This document shows, in pieces, positions 1 to 9,422 of a stretch of DNA of 64,000 nt. Each line of letters starts with the position of its first letter. Within the stretch, counting starts at the first letter, position 1. The stretch spans positions 17,912 through 81,911 of the forward strand of contig JAFSDQ010000017.1 in NCBI GenBank assembly GCA_017436135.1, in the 5' to 3' direction. Position numbers and translations under genes: made by a program. The notes below the pieces were generated by a model. It was not told the DNA's origin. It saw nothing but the letters and a program-made list of their open reading frames with translations, and did not search any database. The DNA is from Clostridia bacterium (lineage in GTDB: Bacteria > Bacillota_A > Clostridia > Monoglobales > Monoglobaceae).

Positions 1-609
1 GTTTTCTTTTACCTTATGAGGAACAGCGGAAATTATAACCTCACTCTGCATAATTCTGTAAGGGGTCATAGATATCGCCTGTTTGGGAACATCCTCTATT
101 CCATTAAACCAGCCCTCTCCCACCTGCTGCTTTCTGCACTTTTCATCAAGGGTTACAACAATGTATGATTCCTTTGTATCAAAGTCTGCAGGAGGGTCGT
201 TAAATGCGATGTGTCCGTTTTCGCCTATTCCGATCAGAGCCACATCAATAGGTGCCTCGCAGATTTTCTCTGTAAGATACGCAATGCTCTCTTCAGGGTT
301 ATTGCCGTCAACAAGATATGCAATTTTGGGATTTACCTTATTGATAAATCTCTCTTTAAGGTACTTTCTGAAGCTTGCAGGATGCTCCTCTGAAATATTT
401 ACATATTCGTCAAGGTGGAACATTTCAACCTTGCTCCAATCAACGTCTGCGCTCACAAGAGCTTCTAATGTTTCAAACTGTGACGCTCCTGTAGAGAGGA
501 TAATTCTTGCTCTTCCTTTTTTTGCAATTGCCTCATTTATCTTATCCGCCGCAAGGCTGCCTGCCTTTTCGCCTAATTCTTTTGCTGTCAGACTTTTTAT
601 AATTTCCAT
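1..609 (-). CDS. nagB: Glucosamine-6-phosphate deaminase-like protein (3' end cut by window)
   Basis: Predicted to convert glucosamine-6-phosphate to fructose-6-phosphate and ammonia, the last step of amino-sugar catabolism, in the cytosol. The 203 visible residues start at an ATG at 609, behind the purine-rich stretch AAGGAAAGGAA. Family signatures are LDEYV near residue 67 and GENGHIAFNDPP near 129-140, which form the phosphosugar active site of NagB. The C-terminal part lies outside the window. The later segment reads ISMTPYRIM and VPHKVKE, which is more like the NagB-like subgroup found in polysaccharide loci than classical NagB, so the exact substrate is uncertain. It is divergent from an AraC regulator that probably controls it. 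A TATAAT -10 box lies at 643-648 on this strand, without a good -35. Confidence 0.9.
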   Translation of the reverse strand, partial: MEIIKSLTAKELGEKAGSLAADKINEAIAKKGRARIILSTGASQFETLEALVSADVDWSKVEMFHLDEYVNISEEHPASFRKYLKERFINKVNPKIAYLVDGNNPEESIAYLTEKICEAPIDVALIGIGENGHIAFNDPPADFDTKESYIVVTLDEKCRKQQVGEGWFNGIEDVPKQAISMTPYRIMQSEVIISAVPHKVKEN

Positions 610-766
610 TTTTAAAAATTCCTTTCCTTATTTTATACACATATTATACTGCAAAATTTGCGGATTTTCTATTTCCTTTTTTGCTTTTTTGAAAAAACTA
701 TTCCATTTTTTACTTTTTTGTTATATACTGTATCTGTTATTGTTTTATCAATAGGAGGGGATTTTA

Positions 767-1558
767 TTGTTAGATTTAAAAAGCAGCGGCTTTCGGATAG
801 AGGACCACTTTGGAGAAAGCCCGAACTCACGTCAGCACTTTCACAGCTTTGTGGAATTTTATTATTTAAAAAGCGGAAGAATTTCATACTTTACCGACAA
901 CAAAACCTTCTCTGTCGAAAAAGGTGATTTTCTTATAATTCCGCCCAACACCATACATAATTCCCTTCCCGGCGGAACGCAAAAACGCCATAGGATTCTG
1001 ATATACTTAAACGAAAGCTTTATAACATCATTTGCCGAAATTTCTTCTTTAACGAAAACGGGACCTCTTCTTTTTCATCTGGAGGATACAGAGCGTGCCT
1101 CTCAAATTATCTTTCAGCTTTTAGAAGAGGATAAAAACCAACGCAACGAGAATATGCTTGTTGCCTTGCTTATAGAGCTTCTCATTACGCTGTCAAGAAA
1201 GACCTCTGTTTCCGTTCTGCCGAAAATGCAGCCTGTAGTATCGTCACGTCTGTCGGATATATTAGACTACATTAACGCCAACTACTCATCAAGCATATCA
1301 CTCTCTTCGGTGGCAAAAAAATTTTACCTCAATTCATCATATTTAAGCCGATTATTCAGGGAAAAAACAGGACTTACCTTTACAGCATATCTCAATAAAC
1401 AAAGAGTAATAAATGCTATAAAGATGCTTTCCTCCACTGATAAAACCATTACTGATATCGCCCTTTTAAACGGCTTTGCCTCCTCCAACTCTTTTTGCAA
1501 AGTCTTTAAAGCGAACTTGGGCATGTCGCCCCTTAAATATCGAAAGGGAATGAAATAA
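767..1558 (+). CDS. AraC-family transcriptional regulator with N-terminal cupin domain
   Basis: A 263-residue DNA-binding regulator. An N-terminal cupin-type ligand-binding domain (about residues 10-110, including HFHSFVEFYYL and IIPPNTIH) is followed by the two helix-turn-helix motifs of AraC/XylS proteins (about 165-263, with SSYLSRLFREKTG and IALLNGFASSNSFCKVFK). The start is a TTG at 767, six bases after a perfect AGGAGGGG ribosome site; no ATG fits. It sits divergent from nagB and convergent with a large glycosidase-like gene, so I infer that it senses a sugar and controls this locus. The ligand cannot be read from sequence. The family assignment is firm; the targets are inference. Confidence 0.9.
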   Translation: MLDLKSSGFRIEDHFGESPNSRQHFHSFVEFYYLKSGRISYFTDNKTFSVEKGDFLIIPPNTIHNSLPGGTQKRHRILIYLNESFITSFAEISSLTKTGPLLFHLEDTERASQIIFQLLEEDKNQRNENMLVALLIELLITLSRKTSVSVLPKMQPVVSSRLSDILDYINANYSSSISLSSVAKKFYLNSSYLSRLFREKTGLTFTAYLNKQRVINAIKMLSSTDKTITDIALLNGFASSNSFCKVFKANLGMSPLKYRKGMK

Positions 1559-1571
1559 ATTTTATAAACTC

Positions 1572-1604
1572 ACAGGGGCAGGGAATTTATTTCCCTGCCC
1601 CTGT
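1572..1604. terminator. Bidirectional hairpin between convergent genes
   Basis: A perfect 14-bp inverted repeat (1572-1585 with 1591-1604, GC-rich, loop TTTAT) lies between the stop codons of the AraC gene and the leftward glycosidase-like gene. The position fits a shared terminator, but neither side has a long T run, so it may mainly block read-through or protect 3' ends. Confidence 0.7.
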
Positions 1605-1610
1605 CTGTGA

Positions 1611-3755
1611 TTATCTTTGCTCTGCCGTGGATGCTTTCCGAAGAACAGCTACCTGCTCCTCTCTTACTGCCTTTCTAAAGCGTGCAATCTCCACTTCTAT
1701 AACATATTCCACCTGTTTTATCTTCCAGTTCAAATGCTCCTCGTCTGTCATATATTCCATAGACGGCTCCCAGCCAAGACGGGAATCCACCCTTACAATG
1801 GGGATTGTCTTTTCAGCGTTTTCCTTTTCCTCTGTAAGAAGTTCTTCCATTTCGTCAAGGGTTTGCATTATAACGTCCTTGTCCTTTACATAATATAGCT
1901 TCTTTTTAAGCAAGTACCAGCTCGTTGCGTTTATTCCCGTAATTATGGCACGGTAAATAAACCATCCCATATTTATAAGCTTTAAGAGTTTGTCATTCTT
2001 GTCCGCTATTTTCTCCATAAGAGCAAGACCCTCTTCTATAAGGTTCTTCATTTTTTCAAGGGCTGCTCTCTCCTTGGGAACACGCATATTCAAAAATTCT
2101 CTCTCGGGTCCGATATATTCACCATATACAGGGTTATGTATGCGATTCCCGAACATACTGTAGCTTGCATCAGGAATTTTAAATGTAATATCAAGGCAAA
2201 ATGGGTGAGACGGTCCAACCCGAAAAGCTCCGTATTGATTGTTATCAGTAGCAGGATAAAATTCGATTGCCTCACTCCAAAGCTTCAGCGCCCGATTTAC
2301 TGTATCTCCGTTTTCATCCCCATATTCACTTTTTAAAATCCTTAAAAGAATGCTCTCCATATCCTCATGCTCTTCACAAAATGCCCATTTTGAAAGCTTG
2401 CTGATAAAGGAGGGGTAGAAGCCGTAGTGATGACTCTCCATCAATCCGCAAAGGCCCCATTCCTTATGAGCTTTTTCCATAGCTTTGTATCTTTTTATCC
2501 ATTGATAAGGAAAAGGCTCGTAGGGGATTACACCCAAATCCCATGTAAGTCCCCCTGTATTTGTCATTGAATACATCCGTATTCCACGCTTCTTTGCGGC
2601 AATCGCCTCGTTTGTAAAATACTTGCCGGGACCCTCAAAGGACAGACTGTAGTCGTCACAGGTGCGGATAAGGCCATCTTTTTCAAATGCCTCAAACATT
2701 TCAAATGTTGCCTGAAGGCTTATATCTGTAGGCAGACTTTCTATAAGCTTTATACGCTCCTCCTCGGGTCTGCTTCCCCAATTATATGTCCAGAATACAA
2801 TATCTGCATCCTTGTTGTACTTTCTTATAACCTTTTTCAGCATGTTCAGCCACTGGGGATAGTCACAACAGGGCCACCAACCCGGGTGAATCTTTTCTTC
2901 CTTGCTTGGAATATCGCTTCTTACAGGCTGTCCGCCTTTGGGTCCCCACTCTGTATGGGGGTCGTGACTTGGAAAAGCCACGGATTCGCCCACAAGGGTA
3001 ACCCCCTTGAGCCCCGGGCATTCCCTGAACAATCTGCCGTAGGATGCCTCATAATATTCCTCTGCGCCCGGATCCTCGGGATGAACCCCGCTCTTTAAAT
3101 AGCTGTAAGCATATACATCTATACCATACTTTGATGCACGATAAATAAGCTCGTTAAAATCAAGATAACCGTAAGGGGTGATATGCACATCCTTAACAAA
3201 AACCAATATGGCATCTCTGCCCTCATGGGCAACTGCCGCAAGATATTCATCGGGGTATTCATCAAGTCCGTAACCCGAATGTACCATCTGTGGACCATAC
3301 ATAGGCTTTTTTCTTATAATCTTTTTTTCAAGATAGGGTGCCTTTTTGAATGTCATTAAGTCCTCTAAAAAATACAGTCCCTGTGCCACACCTCTGCTGT
3401 CAAAGCCGTGAACTGTAAGTTTTTCATCAGCAACATCAATAAGACAACCTCTGTACCCTGCCGCTATGCCCATTTTATCCTTATCATCACAAAGACAAAG
3501 CTCCATCTCGTTGCCGCCGCCCTCTGCCTTGCCAAAGCGAAGCTGTGCAGATACCCCCATAGATATAAAAAGAAAGTCTGCAAAATCCTTTGCGGCAGTC
3601 AATATAACCTCATCATCTTGGGGAATGTTTATAACAAACCCGTTTTTAATTTCAAATTCCGTGGTGCTTGGCAAAAGAGCCTTGTTGCGAATATCCTTTT
3701 CGTGCACCTGAAGCATTTCTTTTCTGAATTCGTAATTTTTCTCCGTTTTCAGCAT
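1611..3755 (-). CDS. GH20b-domain glycoside hydrolase-like protein
   Basis: A 714-residue cytoplasmic protein with no signal peptide. Residues about 35-130 look like the alpha/beta 'GH20b' domain that precedes the barrel in hexosaminidases and alpha-glucuronidases; the stretch TVHGFDSRGVAQGLYFLEDL is typical. A TIM-barrel-like region follows (about 135-480), with an acidic candidate in LVGESVAF near residue 260, then a helical C-terminal region. I could not place it in one numbered glycosidase family, so catalytic residues are not assigned. It starts with ATG behind AGGAG and lies 55 bp downstream of the YesM-like kinase on the same strand, so it is probably the last gene of the YesN-YesM operon. 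I infer that it trims an imported oligosaccharide containing amino sugars or uronic acids. Confidence 0.65.
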   Translation of the reverse strand: MLKTEKNYEFRKEMLQVHEKDIRNKALLPSTTEFEIKNGFVINIPQDDEVILTAAKDFADFLFISMGVSAQLRFGKAEGGGNEMELCLCDDKDKMGIAAGYRGCLIDVADEKLTVHGFDSRGVAQGLYFLEDLMTFKKAPYLEKKIIRKKPMYGPQMVHSGYGLDEYPDEYLAAVAHEGRDAILVFVKDVHITPYGYLDFNELIYRASKYGIDVYAYSYLKSGVHPEDPGAEEYYEASYGRLFRECPGLKGVTLVGESVAFPSHDPHTEWGPKGGQPVRSDIPSKEEKIHPGWWPCCDYPQWLNMLKKVIRKYNKDADIVFWTYNWGSRPEEERIKLIESLPTDISLQATFEMFEAFEKDGLIRTCDDYSLSFEGPGKYFTNEAIAAKKRGIRMYSMTNTGGLTWDLGVIPYEPFPYQWIKRYKAMEKAHKEWGLCGLMESHHYGFYPSFISKLSKWAFCEEHEDMESILLRILKSEYGDENGDTVNRALKLWSEAIEFYPATDNNQYGAFRVGPSHPFCLDITFKIPDASYSMFGNRIHNPVYGEYIGPEREFLNMRVPKERAALEKMKNLIEEGLALMEKIADKNDKLLKLINMGWFIYRAIITGINATSWYLLKKKLYYVKDKDVIMQTLDEMEELLTEEKENAEKTIPIVRVDSRLGWEPSMEYMTDEEHLNWKIKQVEYVIEVEIARFRKAVREEQVAVLRKASTAEQR

Positions 3756-3810
3756 AGCTATTCTCCTGACATTTATATATTTGTATCTATTTGTATAAAA
3801 GTAAGGTGCC

Positions 3811-5610
3811 TTATTCTTCTATAATGGGCAGCTTCACATAAATCTCTGTGTATTCCCCTTCTTTGGATTTTACATCTATTCCATATCCCTCTCCAAAGAG
3901 CATTGTAACTCTTCTGTGAATATTACGAAGACCTATGTGCTTATTTTCCTCTGCCTCCTCTGATTCAAGCCGAGTCCGAAGAAAAGCAATCTCTTCTCTT
4001 GTCATACCCTTTCCGTTGTCGTATACAATAATAAAGATATTGTCTTCCGTCTTTTTTACGTCTATTTTAAGCTCCGCCGGTTTATCGCTGTCAAATTGGT
4101 CATTTAATCCATGCATAATCGCGTTTTCTAAAATTGGCTGAATAAGCATTCCGGGAATTTTATATTCCTTTGCCTCTTCATCAACATTGACAGAGATTTG
4201 AATCTGATTTTTATAACGAAGCTGCATCAGGGACAAATAATCATTTATATTGCTTATTTCTTCATCAATTGTAGTAAGCTCTGTTCCTCTGACTATTGTA
4301 TTTCTCAAAAACCGCCCAAGTATAAGAAGCATCTTATCAATATTATGTTGCTTATTCATAATAGCCTCCACACGGATTGCAGCCAGAGTGTTATAGAGAA
4401 AATGGGGATTCATTTGATACTGGAGCATAAGCACGTCGGATTCTTTGCGTTTTTTCTCTTCGTTTCTTACCCTCTCCAGCAGATTTTTTATGGTGGCAAG
4501 CATCTTGTTAAATTGCTTGCTGATTATTCCAAACTCATCATTGGAACGCACCTTTAAAGACACATTCAGGTTTTCTCCCTCTACCTCTTTCATGGCATCA
4601 ACAATCTCCCGCATGGGCATCGTTATCCGTCTTACAACCAGATAATTTATTACCCACCATAAAACGAACAAGCCAAAAAGACACAGTAATATAATATAAG
4701 CAATATCCTGATAATTTTCATCATATCTGCTGTGTGGTACAACTCTTATATATTTATTTCCGTTATCAATAGCCGTATAAAAAACTGCGGAATAGTGTAT
4801 GTTGTCCAGTATAAGGTCTACTCTTCCCCTGTCACTTCCATAAATTTTTTCCGCATCTCCCATAGATAGCCGTTCAAGAAGGTTTCCCACTTTTTCTGCA
4901 CCTACAGAATATATCATTTCTGTTCCGCCGCTTTTATAAACATAGGTTATCTCCTCTGATGGCGTGTGGGAGATTACATCATTTTCTTCAGCATCACTTA
5001 ATTTGCTTTTTTCCGTATCCTCAAAAATATCCTCGGAAAAAACAAAATATATATTGCCTAAAAGCTCCTGGTCCTTTAAATATCCGTTATCCCGAAGCAT
5101 GGTTCCTGCAACAACCTTTTGCTCCTCCTTGCCGTCTACAAGGCTTGGCTTTACTCCTTGCCAGGATATTACTCCTGCTGTTTCGGATATTCGTCCGTAT
5201 TCCATAACAAATCGTGCAGGGGAGGTGTCTCCAAAGGATTTTCCTCCTGCATATACCCCTCCGCTCTTTGGGAACAGCACTATGGTTTCAAGCTTACGCT
5301 CTACCCGAAACATTTTATCAAAGTACAAATCTATCTCGGGATATACTTCTCTTCCCTCCGACAGATTTAGCTCTCTTAACAATTTTTGAAACTCCAGGTC
5401 ACTGAATAAAATATCTGCCGCATTTTGCAAACTTGTAGTTTTTTCAGATATTTTGGTTTCAAGTCTTTCCAAAACACTGTATGATTCTGAATTTAATTTT
5501 TCATCTGCCTTTTCAGATGCAAAACGATAGTAGATGCTTCCCATAAAAATCATGGGAATTACCCCCACCAATATTATATATACAAGAATTTTCTTCTGTA
5601 AGGACCTCAT
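3811..5610 (-). CDS. YesM/LytS-type sensor histidine kinase
   Basis: A 599-residue membrane kinase that should phosphorylate the adjacent AraC-type response regulator. Transmembrane segments are at about 8-28 and 303-325. They enclose a large extracytoplasmic sensor region, followed by a HAMP linker and a His_kinase domain with the phospho-acceptor in LQYQMNPHFLYNTL. The ATPase domain shows the N box (PILENAIMHGL), the G box (DNGKGMT) and the HIGLRNIHRRV motif. This architecture is typical of sugar-sensing pairs beside CUT1 transporters in Bacillota. The ATG follows AGGTG, and the upstream regulator's stop is 8 bp away, so the two are co-transcribed. The ligand is unknown; locus content suggests a carbohydrate. 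Confidence 0.93.
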   Translation of the reverse strand: MRSLQKKILVYIILVGVIPMIFMGSIYYRFASEKADEKLNSESYSVLERLETKISEKTTSLQNAADILFSDLEFQKLLRELNLSEGREVYPEIDLYFDKMFRVERKLETIVLFPKSGGVYAGGKSFGDTSPARFVMEYGRISETAGVISWQGVKPSLVDGKEEQKVVAGTMLRDNGYLKDQELLGNIYFVFSEDIFEDTEKSKLSDAEENDVISHTPSEEITYVYKSGGTEMIYSVGAEKVGNLLERLSMGDAEKIYGSDRGRVDLILDNIHYSAVFYTAIDNGNKYIRVVPHSRYDENYQDIAYIILLCLFGLFVLWWVINYLVVRRITMPMREIVDAMKEVEGENLNVSLKVRSNDEFGIISKQFNKMLATIKNLLERVRNEEKKRKESDVLMLQYQMNPHFLYNTLAAIRVEAIMNKQHNIDKMLLILGRFLRNTIVRGTELTTIDEEISNINDYLSLMQLRYKNQIQISVNVDEEAKEYKIPGMLIQPILENAIMHGLNDQFDSDKPAELKIDVKKTEDNIFIIVYDNGKGMTREEIAFLRTRLESEEAEENKHIGLRNIHRRVTMLFGEGYGIDVKSKEGEYTEIYVKLPIIEE

Positions 5611-5618
5611 TTTTTCAC

Positions 5619-7223
5619 CTACTTATTTAGAAACGCTTTAGGGGAGCTTCCCACAACCTTTTTAAACATTCTGCTGAATTGCTCTGAATTAGTATAACCA
5701 ACCTCTTTTGCAATTTCGTATATCTTCATATTTGAAACACGCAAAAGCTCTATTGCCGCGTTCATTCTTGTTCTCTGCAGGTATTGGCTGAAGCTCTCCT
5801 TTTGCATCTTTGCAAAAAGTCGGCTCAAATGGCTTTCGCTGACCTGAAGCATCTCCGCAATCATAGAAAGGGTAATTTGCTCTCTGTAATGATTTTTTAT
5901 GTATATCTTCGCCTTAACTATAATATGTTCCCCTGTCATTATTTCAGAAATTCTGCCCAAAACCCTTACAATCCAGCTGTTCATATCGCTCAAGCTGCCA
6001 TTTTGTCTTGCTGTCTTATACTCCTCAAACTCATTTTTAAGCTCTTCTCTTATGTTCTCGGCTTCTGTAAAATTAACTATCTCGCTGTAGTATAAATAGA
6101 AAAGATTTTTCACTTCGTCTATTTGTTCGCATCCAATAGCCGTAGGCTCTATCCGAAGCTTTTCCGCCACATCAATTATGTCGTCATGATTCATAGACCC
6201 CAAGGCTCTTTTAAGCATTATCAGCTTTTCAGAAGCATCTATTGTACCATTGATTTTTCTTATATCGCTATATACAAGCAATTCCCGCTTCCCTGCCGCA
6301 AAGCTGTATCCATCGGCAAGCTTTGCATTGCGATACATATTTTTCAGCTCTCCAAAGCTTTTACATGCATCGCTTATACCGCAGCTGCATTCAAGGGAAA
6401 AGCATTCCGACAATGCCAGACGTATCTCTTCAAAAATACTGTGGGCGCAGTTTCCGTCAGAGGTAACTATAACATATTCGTTAAGGAGGTTGCAAAATAC
6501 ATAGCAATTTTCTCTCTTTTGGCAAATTTCCTCCAGCACGTTTAAAATGGCATACTTAAACAGCTCGTGCTCCCCATTCCATTCTTGTTCTTCCTTGTCG
6601 GAATATCCGTAGAGGGTAAGCACCATAATACAATTTGATTTTTCATCCAGGATAATTCCGCAGCTACGCATTTTTTCAGCAATTTCATTGCTGTTGGGGC
6701 TCCAGAGAAGCTCCTTTAGCAATTTTTCACGTATTACATAGTTTGAAGAGCTGACCAGTTTTTCAAGACCCCGAAGCCTCTCCAACTCTTCTATTTCCTT
6801 GATTTGCTTTTGTATTTTATTCTTTTCTTCCCGAATTTCGTTTCCAAGGGCAATCAGCTTTTCAAGAATTACATCAGGCTCTATTTCAAACTTCAGGAAA
6901 TAATCCTTTGCCCCAAGAGAATAGGCCTCCTTTACCAAGGGGAAATCATCAAAGCCGCTCACAACAACAAATTTTATATCGGGAAATTCCGACCTGGCGG
7001 CAGAAATCAACTCAAGACCTGTCATAACGGGCATTTTAAGGTCGGTTATGACAATCTCTGCCCCTTTTTCCCCTATTATTTCAAGAGCATCCCTGCCGTT
7101 TCTGGCACAGCCTACAAGGCAAAATCCGTTTTCTTCCCATTGGATAAGTGAGGGATAGGCACTTCGCATCATAGGCTCATCATCTACAACCAAAACTTTA
7201 ATTTTGTCTTCCATATCCTCCAC
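5619..7223 (-). CDS. YesN-type response regulator (receiver plus AraC output)
   Basis: A 534-residue transcription factor. The receiver domain (about 8-125) has the acidic pair D14/D15, the phospho-acceptor D61 in TDLKMP and a conserved Lys in AKDYFLK. A long middle region (about 130-425) has no motif I recognise. The C-terminal AraC-type double helix-turn-helix (about 430-534) includes SESHLSRLFAKM and VGYTNSEQFSRMFKK. I chose the GTG start at 7223 because GGAG lies five bases upstream; the in-frame ATG at 7214 has its SD only two bases away. A strong promoter lies at 7260-7288. It probably activates the permease and GH20-like genes upstream of it, as YesN proteins usually do. Confidence 0.92.
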   Translation of the reverse strand: MEDMEDKIKVLVVDDEPMMRSAYPSLIQWEENGFCLVGCARNGRDALEIIGEKGAEIVITDLKMPVMTGLELISAARSEFPDIKFVVVSGFDDFPLVKEAYSLGAKDYFLKFEIEPDVILEKLIALGNEIREEKNKIQKQIKEIEELERLRGLEKLVSSSNYVIREKLLKELLWSPNSNEIAEKMRSCGIILDEKSNCIMVLTLYGYSDKEEQEWNGEHELFKYAILNVLEEICQKRENCYVFCNLLNEYVIVTSDGNCAHSIFEEIRLALSECFSLECSCGISDACKSFGELKNMYRNAKLADGYSFAAGKRELLVYSDIRKINGTIDASEKLIMLKRALGSMNHDDIIDVAEKLRIEPTAIGCEQIDEVKNLFYLYYSEIVNFTEAENIREELKNEFEEYKTARQNGSLSDMNSWIVRVLGRISEIMTGEHIIVKAKIYIKNHYREQITLSMIAEMLQVSESHLSRLFAKMQKESFSQYLQRTRMNAAIELLRVSNMKIYEIAKEVGYTNSEQFSRMFKKVVGSSPKAFLNK

Positions 7224-7259
7224 CCTTTCTCCAAAAATACTGTACTTTTATCATGTTTC

Positions 7260-7288
7260 AGTATACTATTCTTTATTTCCCCAGTCAA
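7260..7288 (-). promoter_or_regulatory. Sigma-A-type promoter of the yesN-yesM unit
   Basis: On the minus strand TTGACT (7288-7283) is followed after 17 bp by TATACT (7265-7260), 37 bp upstream of the GTG start. This gives the two-component pair its own promoter, separate from the permease operon that ends at the terminator just upstream. Confidence 0.7.
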
Positions 7289-7331
7289 GATATTTTAGAA
7301 AAATCAACCCCAAAAATCTCTCACTTTACAC

Positions 7332-7361
7332 AAAAAACCCGACAGCAAAACTGTCGGGTTT
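7332..7361 (-). terminator. Rho-independent terminator after the permease operon
   Basis: A perfect 11-bp stem AAACCCGACAG/CTGTCGGGTTT with an A-rich 5-nt loop, followed on the minus strand by a T run, lies 26 bp past the stop of the second permease gene. It ends the transporter transcript before the yesN promoter. Confidence 0.88.
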
Positions 7362-7386
7362 AAAATCAGTATTAAAATATAGTATC

Positions 7387-8283
7387 TTATTTAACAGCAC
7401 CAAGGGTAACGCCCTTAACAAAGTATTTCTGAATCCAGGGGTAAACCATAACGATAGGCAATACCGTAACGATAACCTGTGCTGACATAAGAGATTCAGG
7501 TGTTGTCTTAACCTCGTCTGTAATAATCTCACCTGTGAGCTGTGCCTGCTGCAAGAGCTGCTGTAAACGTTCAGACTCTTTAACAACCTGCATCAACTTA
7601 TATTGGAGAGTAAACAGCTTGTCGTTTGTAATATAGTACATTGTTGTTGACCAGTCATTCCAGTTTGCAACTGCAATCCAAAGTGCAACAGTTGCAAGAA
7701 CAGGCTTTGAAAGGGGAAGAACAATACTAACCAGTACCTTGATTATGCTTGCACCGTCAAGCTGTGCAGCCTCGCTCAAGCTGACAGGAATTGAACCCTC
7801 TATGTAAGAACGCAAAATCATTACATTATAGAAGGAGAACATTCCCGGAACAAAGTATACCCAGAAGGTGTTGAGTAACTTCAGGTTTACAAACAAAATG
7901 TATGTAGGAATCATACCTGCGCCAATAAAGGTTGGTATAATCGTAAAGAGCAAAATCTTGCTGCGTCCCGGCAAATCAACGTGGCTCAAAGCAAACGCCG
8001 CCATAAACTGTACCGCAAGCTGTGTCAATACTGCACAAGCAACACGAACAACAGAAACAAGTGCAGCCCAATACAGAGATGTATCAGCAAGCAAAATCTT
8101 GAAGTTCTGCAAGGTAGGCACACGAGGGAATATTGTGATTCCGCCCTTCATTGTGTCATTACCATCATTGAGCGCCTTTGCAAGGGTGTGAAGGAATGGT
8201 GTAAGACACACAATTATAATAAGGAACATAAATATGTAGTTAAATACTGTAAATACTTTATAGCTTTTTGAAACTTTATTCAT
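7387..8283 (-). CDS. Carbohydrate ABC transporter permease, LplC/YtcP type
   Basis: A 298-residue inner-membrane permease of the CUT1 sugar importer family, with about six hydrophobic segments beginning at about 12-33. The cytoplasmic EAA loop is seen around LSEAAQLDGASIIKVLVSIVLPLSKP, which contacts the ATPase. The C-terminus ends VYPWIQKYFVKGVTLGAVKG-like without its last residue (the final residues are GAVK), the usual LplC ending. The ATG follows AAGGAGGG and lies 13 bp after the partner permease, so the two are translated from one message. No ATP-binding subunit is encoded here. That is normal for CUT1 systems, which share an MsmX-type ATPase. The missing solute-binding protein is less usual. 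Confidence 0.93.
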   Translation of the reverse strand: MNKVSKSYKVFTVFNYIFMFLIIIVCLTPFLHTLAKALNDGNDTMKGGITIFPRVPTLQNFKILLADTSLYWAALVSVVRVACAVLTQLAVQFMAAFALSHVDLPGRSKILLFTIIPTFIGAGMIPTYILFVNLKLLNTFWVYFVPGMFSFYNVMILRSYIEGSIPVSLSEAAQLDGASIIKVLVSIVLPLSKPVLATVALWIAVANWNDWSTTMYYITNDKLFTLQYKLMQVVKESERLQQLLQQAQLTGEIITDEVKTTPESLMSAQVIVTVLPIVMVYPWIQKYFVKGVTLGAVK

Positions 8284-8296
8284 ATCTTATCCCTCC

Positions 8297-9256
8297 TTAC
8301 CACAACGCTACATCGTTAACCTTCTTGGAAATCGTGTTTGCAATAGTTACAAGAATAAATCCTGCAACACCCTGGAACAAACCAAGAGCGGTAGCAACAG
8401 AATAGTTACCTGCCTGAATACCTTGCTTATACACAACTGTCGAAATAGTTTCGTAATCGATATAAGCGTTTTGCAAACCGTAAACCATATCAAAGTTATC
8501 GCTGAATACTCTACCGATAGCCATAATAAACAACATCAAGAATGTAGGCAAAATGCTTGGAATTGTAATGTGCAAGCACTGCTTAAATTTGTTTGCACCA
8601 TCAACACTTGCAGCCTCATAGAGTTCAGGGTCAATACCCGAAATCGCTGAAAGATAAATAATGGAGTTCCAACCAAAGCCCTGCCAGATACCGATTGTAA
8701 TAATGTTCGGCACAAACAAGTGCTGTTGAGCAAGGAACTTAATTCTCTCTGTTCCCTCACCAAGCAAAAGTACGCGAGCATCGTTGAAGATACCGTATGT
8801 TGACATAAGAGCGTGAACCATACCGATTACAGCCATTGATGACAAGAAGTGAGGCAAATAGCTGATTGTCTGAACAATTCTCTTATATTTTCTTGCCTTA
8901 ACCTCATTGAGGAGCAACGCAAATATAATCGGAACAGGCTGTGTAAACAGCAAGTTTATAAAACTGAGTGTAAGGGTATGTACTATTGCCGTTGAGAAAG
9001 CAGGCAGGGTAAATATTTCTTTAAAATGTTTAAATCCAACAAAGGGACTTCCCCACATACCGCGGAACATATCATAGTCCTCAAACGCCATTACAACACC
9101 GGGCATAGGACAGTACTGAAAAATAATTACTGCTATCATGCCGGGAATAAGAAGTGCATACAAAGAAAGGTATTTTTTTGTAAGCTTGAACTTCTTTTTC
9201 GGAACCTTTGCCACTTCTACTGCGGCAGTTTCGGTTTCTTTTTTCTTCACATTCAT
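8297..9256 (-). CDS. Carbohydrate ABC transporter permease, LplB/YteP type
   Basis: A 319-residue CUT1 permease and partner of the next gene. A lysine-rich cytoplasmic leader (1-29) precedes six or so transmembrane segments starting at LYALLIPGMIAVIIFQY. The N-terminal motif PMPGVVMAFEDYDMFRGM and the EAA loop (ELYEAASVDGANKFKQCLHITIPSILP, split here as ELYEAASVDGANK and ITIPSILP) are typical of LplB proteins that import oligosaccharides. It starts with ATG at 9256 behind AAAGGAG. A good promoter is present at 9335-9363, so this is the first gene of the transporter unit. No binding-protein gene lies between the promoter and this gene or after the second permease. Confidence 0.93.
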   Translation of the reverse strand: MNVKKKETETAAVEVAKVPKKKFKLTKKYLSLYALLIPGMIAVIIFQYCPMPGVVMAFEDYDMFRGMWGSPFVGFKHFKEIFTLPAFSTAIVHTLTLSFINLLFTQPVPIIFALLLNEVKARKYKRIVQTISYLPHFLSSMAVIGMVHALMSTYGIFNDARVLLLGEGTERIKFLAQQHLFVPNIITIGIWQGFGWNSIIYLSAISGIDPELYEAASVDGANKFKQCLHITIPSILPTFLMLFIMAIGRVFSDNFDMVYGLQNAYIDYETISTVVYKQGIQAGNYSVATALGLFQGVAGFILVTIANTISKKVNDVALW

Positions 9257-9334
9257 TCTCTCCTTTTCTTCGGGCCAACCAAAACCCTATAATGTCATAC
9301 ATTTCAATACTGTTTATTTTTATGTATCTATGTA

Positions 9335-9363
9335 ATTATATCAAATTATTTGGAAAATTTCAA
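9335..9363 (-). promoter_or_regulatory. Sigma-A-type promoter of the permease operon
   Basis: On the minus strand TTGAAA (9363-9358), a 17-bp spacer and a perfect TATAAT (9340-9335) lie about 80 bp upstream of the LplB-like start. It falls between the permease gene and the upstream GH20-like gene, which makes the permeases a separate unit. Confidence 0.75.
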
Positions 9364-9422
9364 TGAGCATTTATGCTATTTTATGTGTTTTTTTGATATT
9401 TGTCGAGCATAAAAGCTCATTT

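Noticed and set aside
83..754. 223-codon open frame on the plus strand
   Set aside because: It is antisense to the clear nagB gene and runs through the intergenic promoter region.
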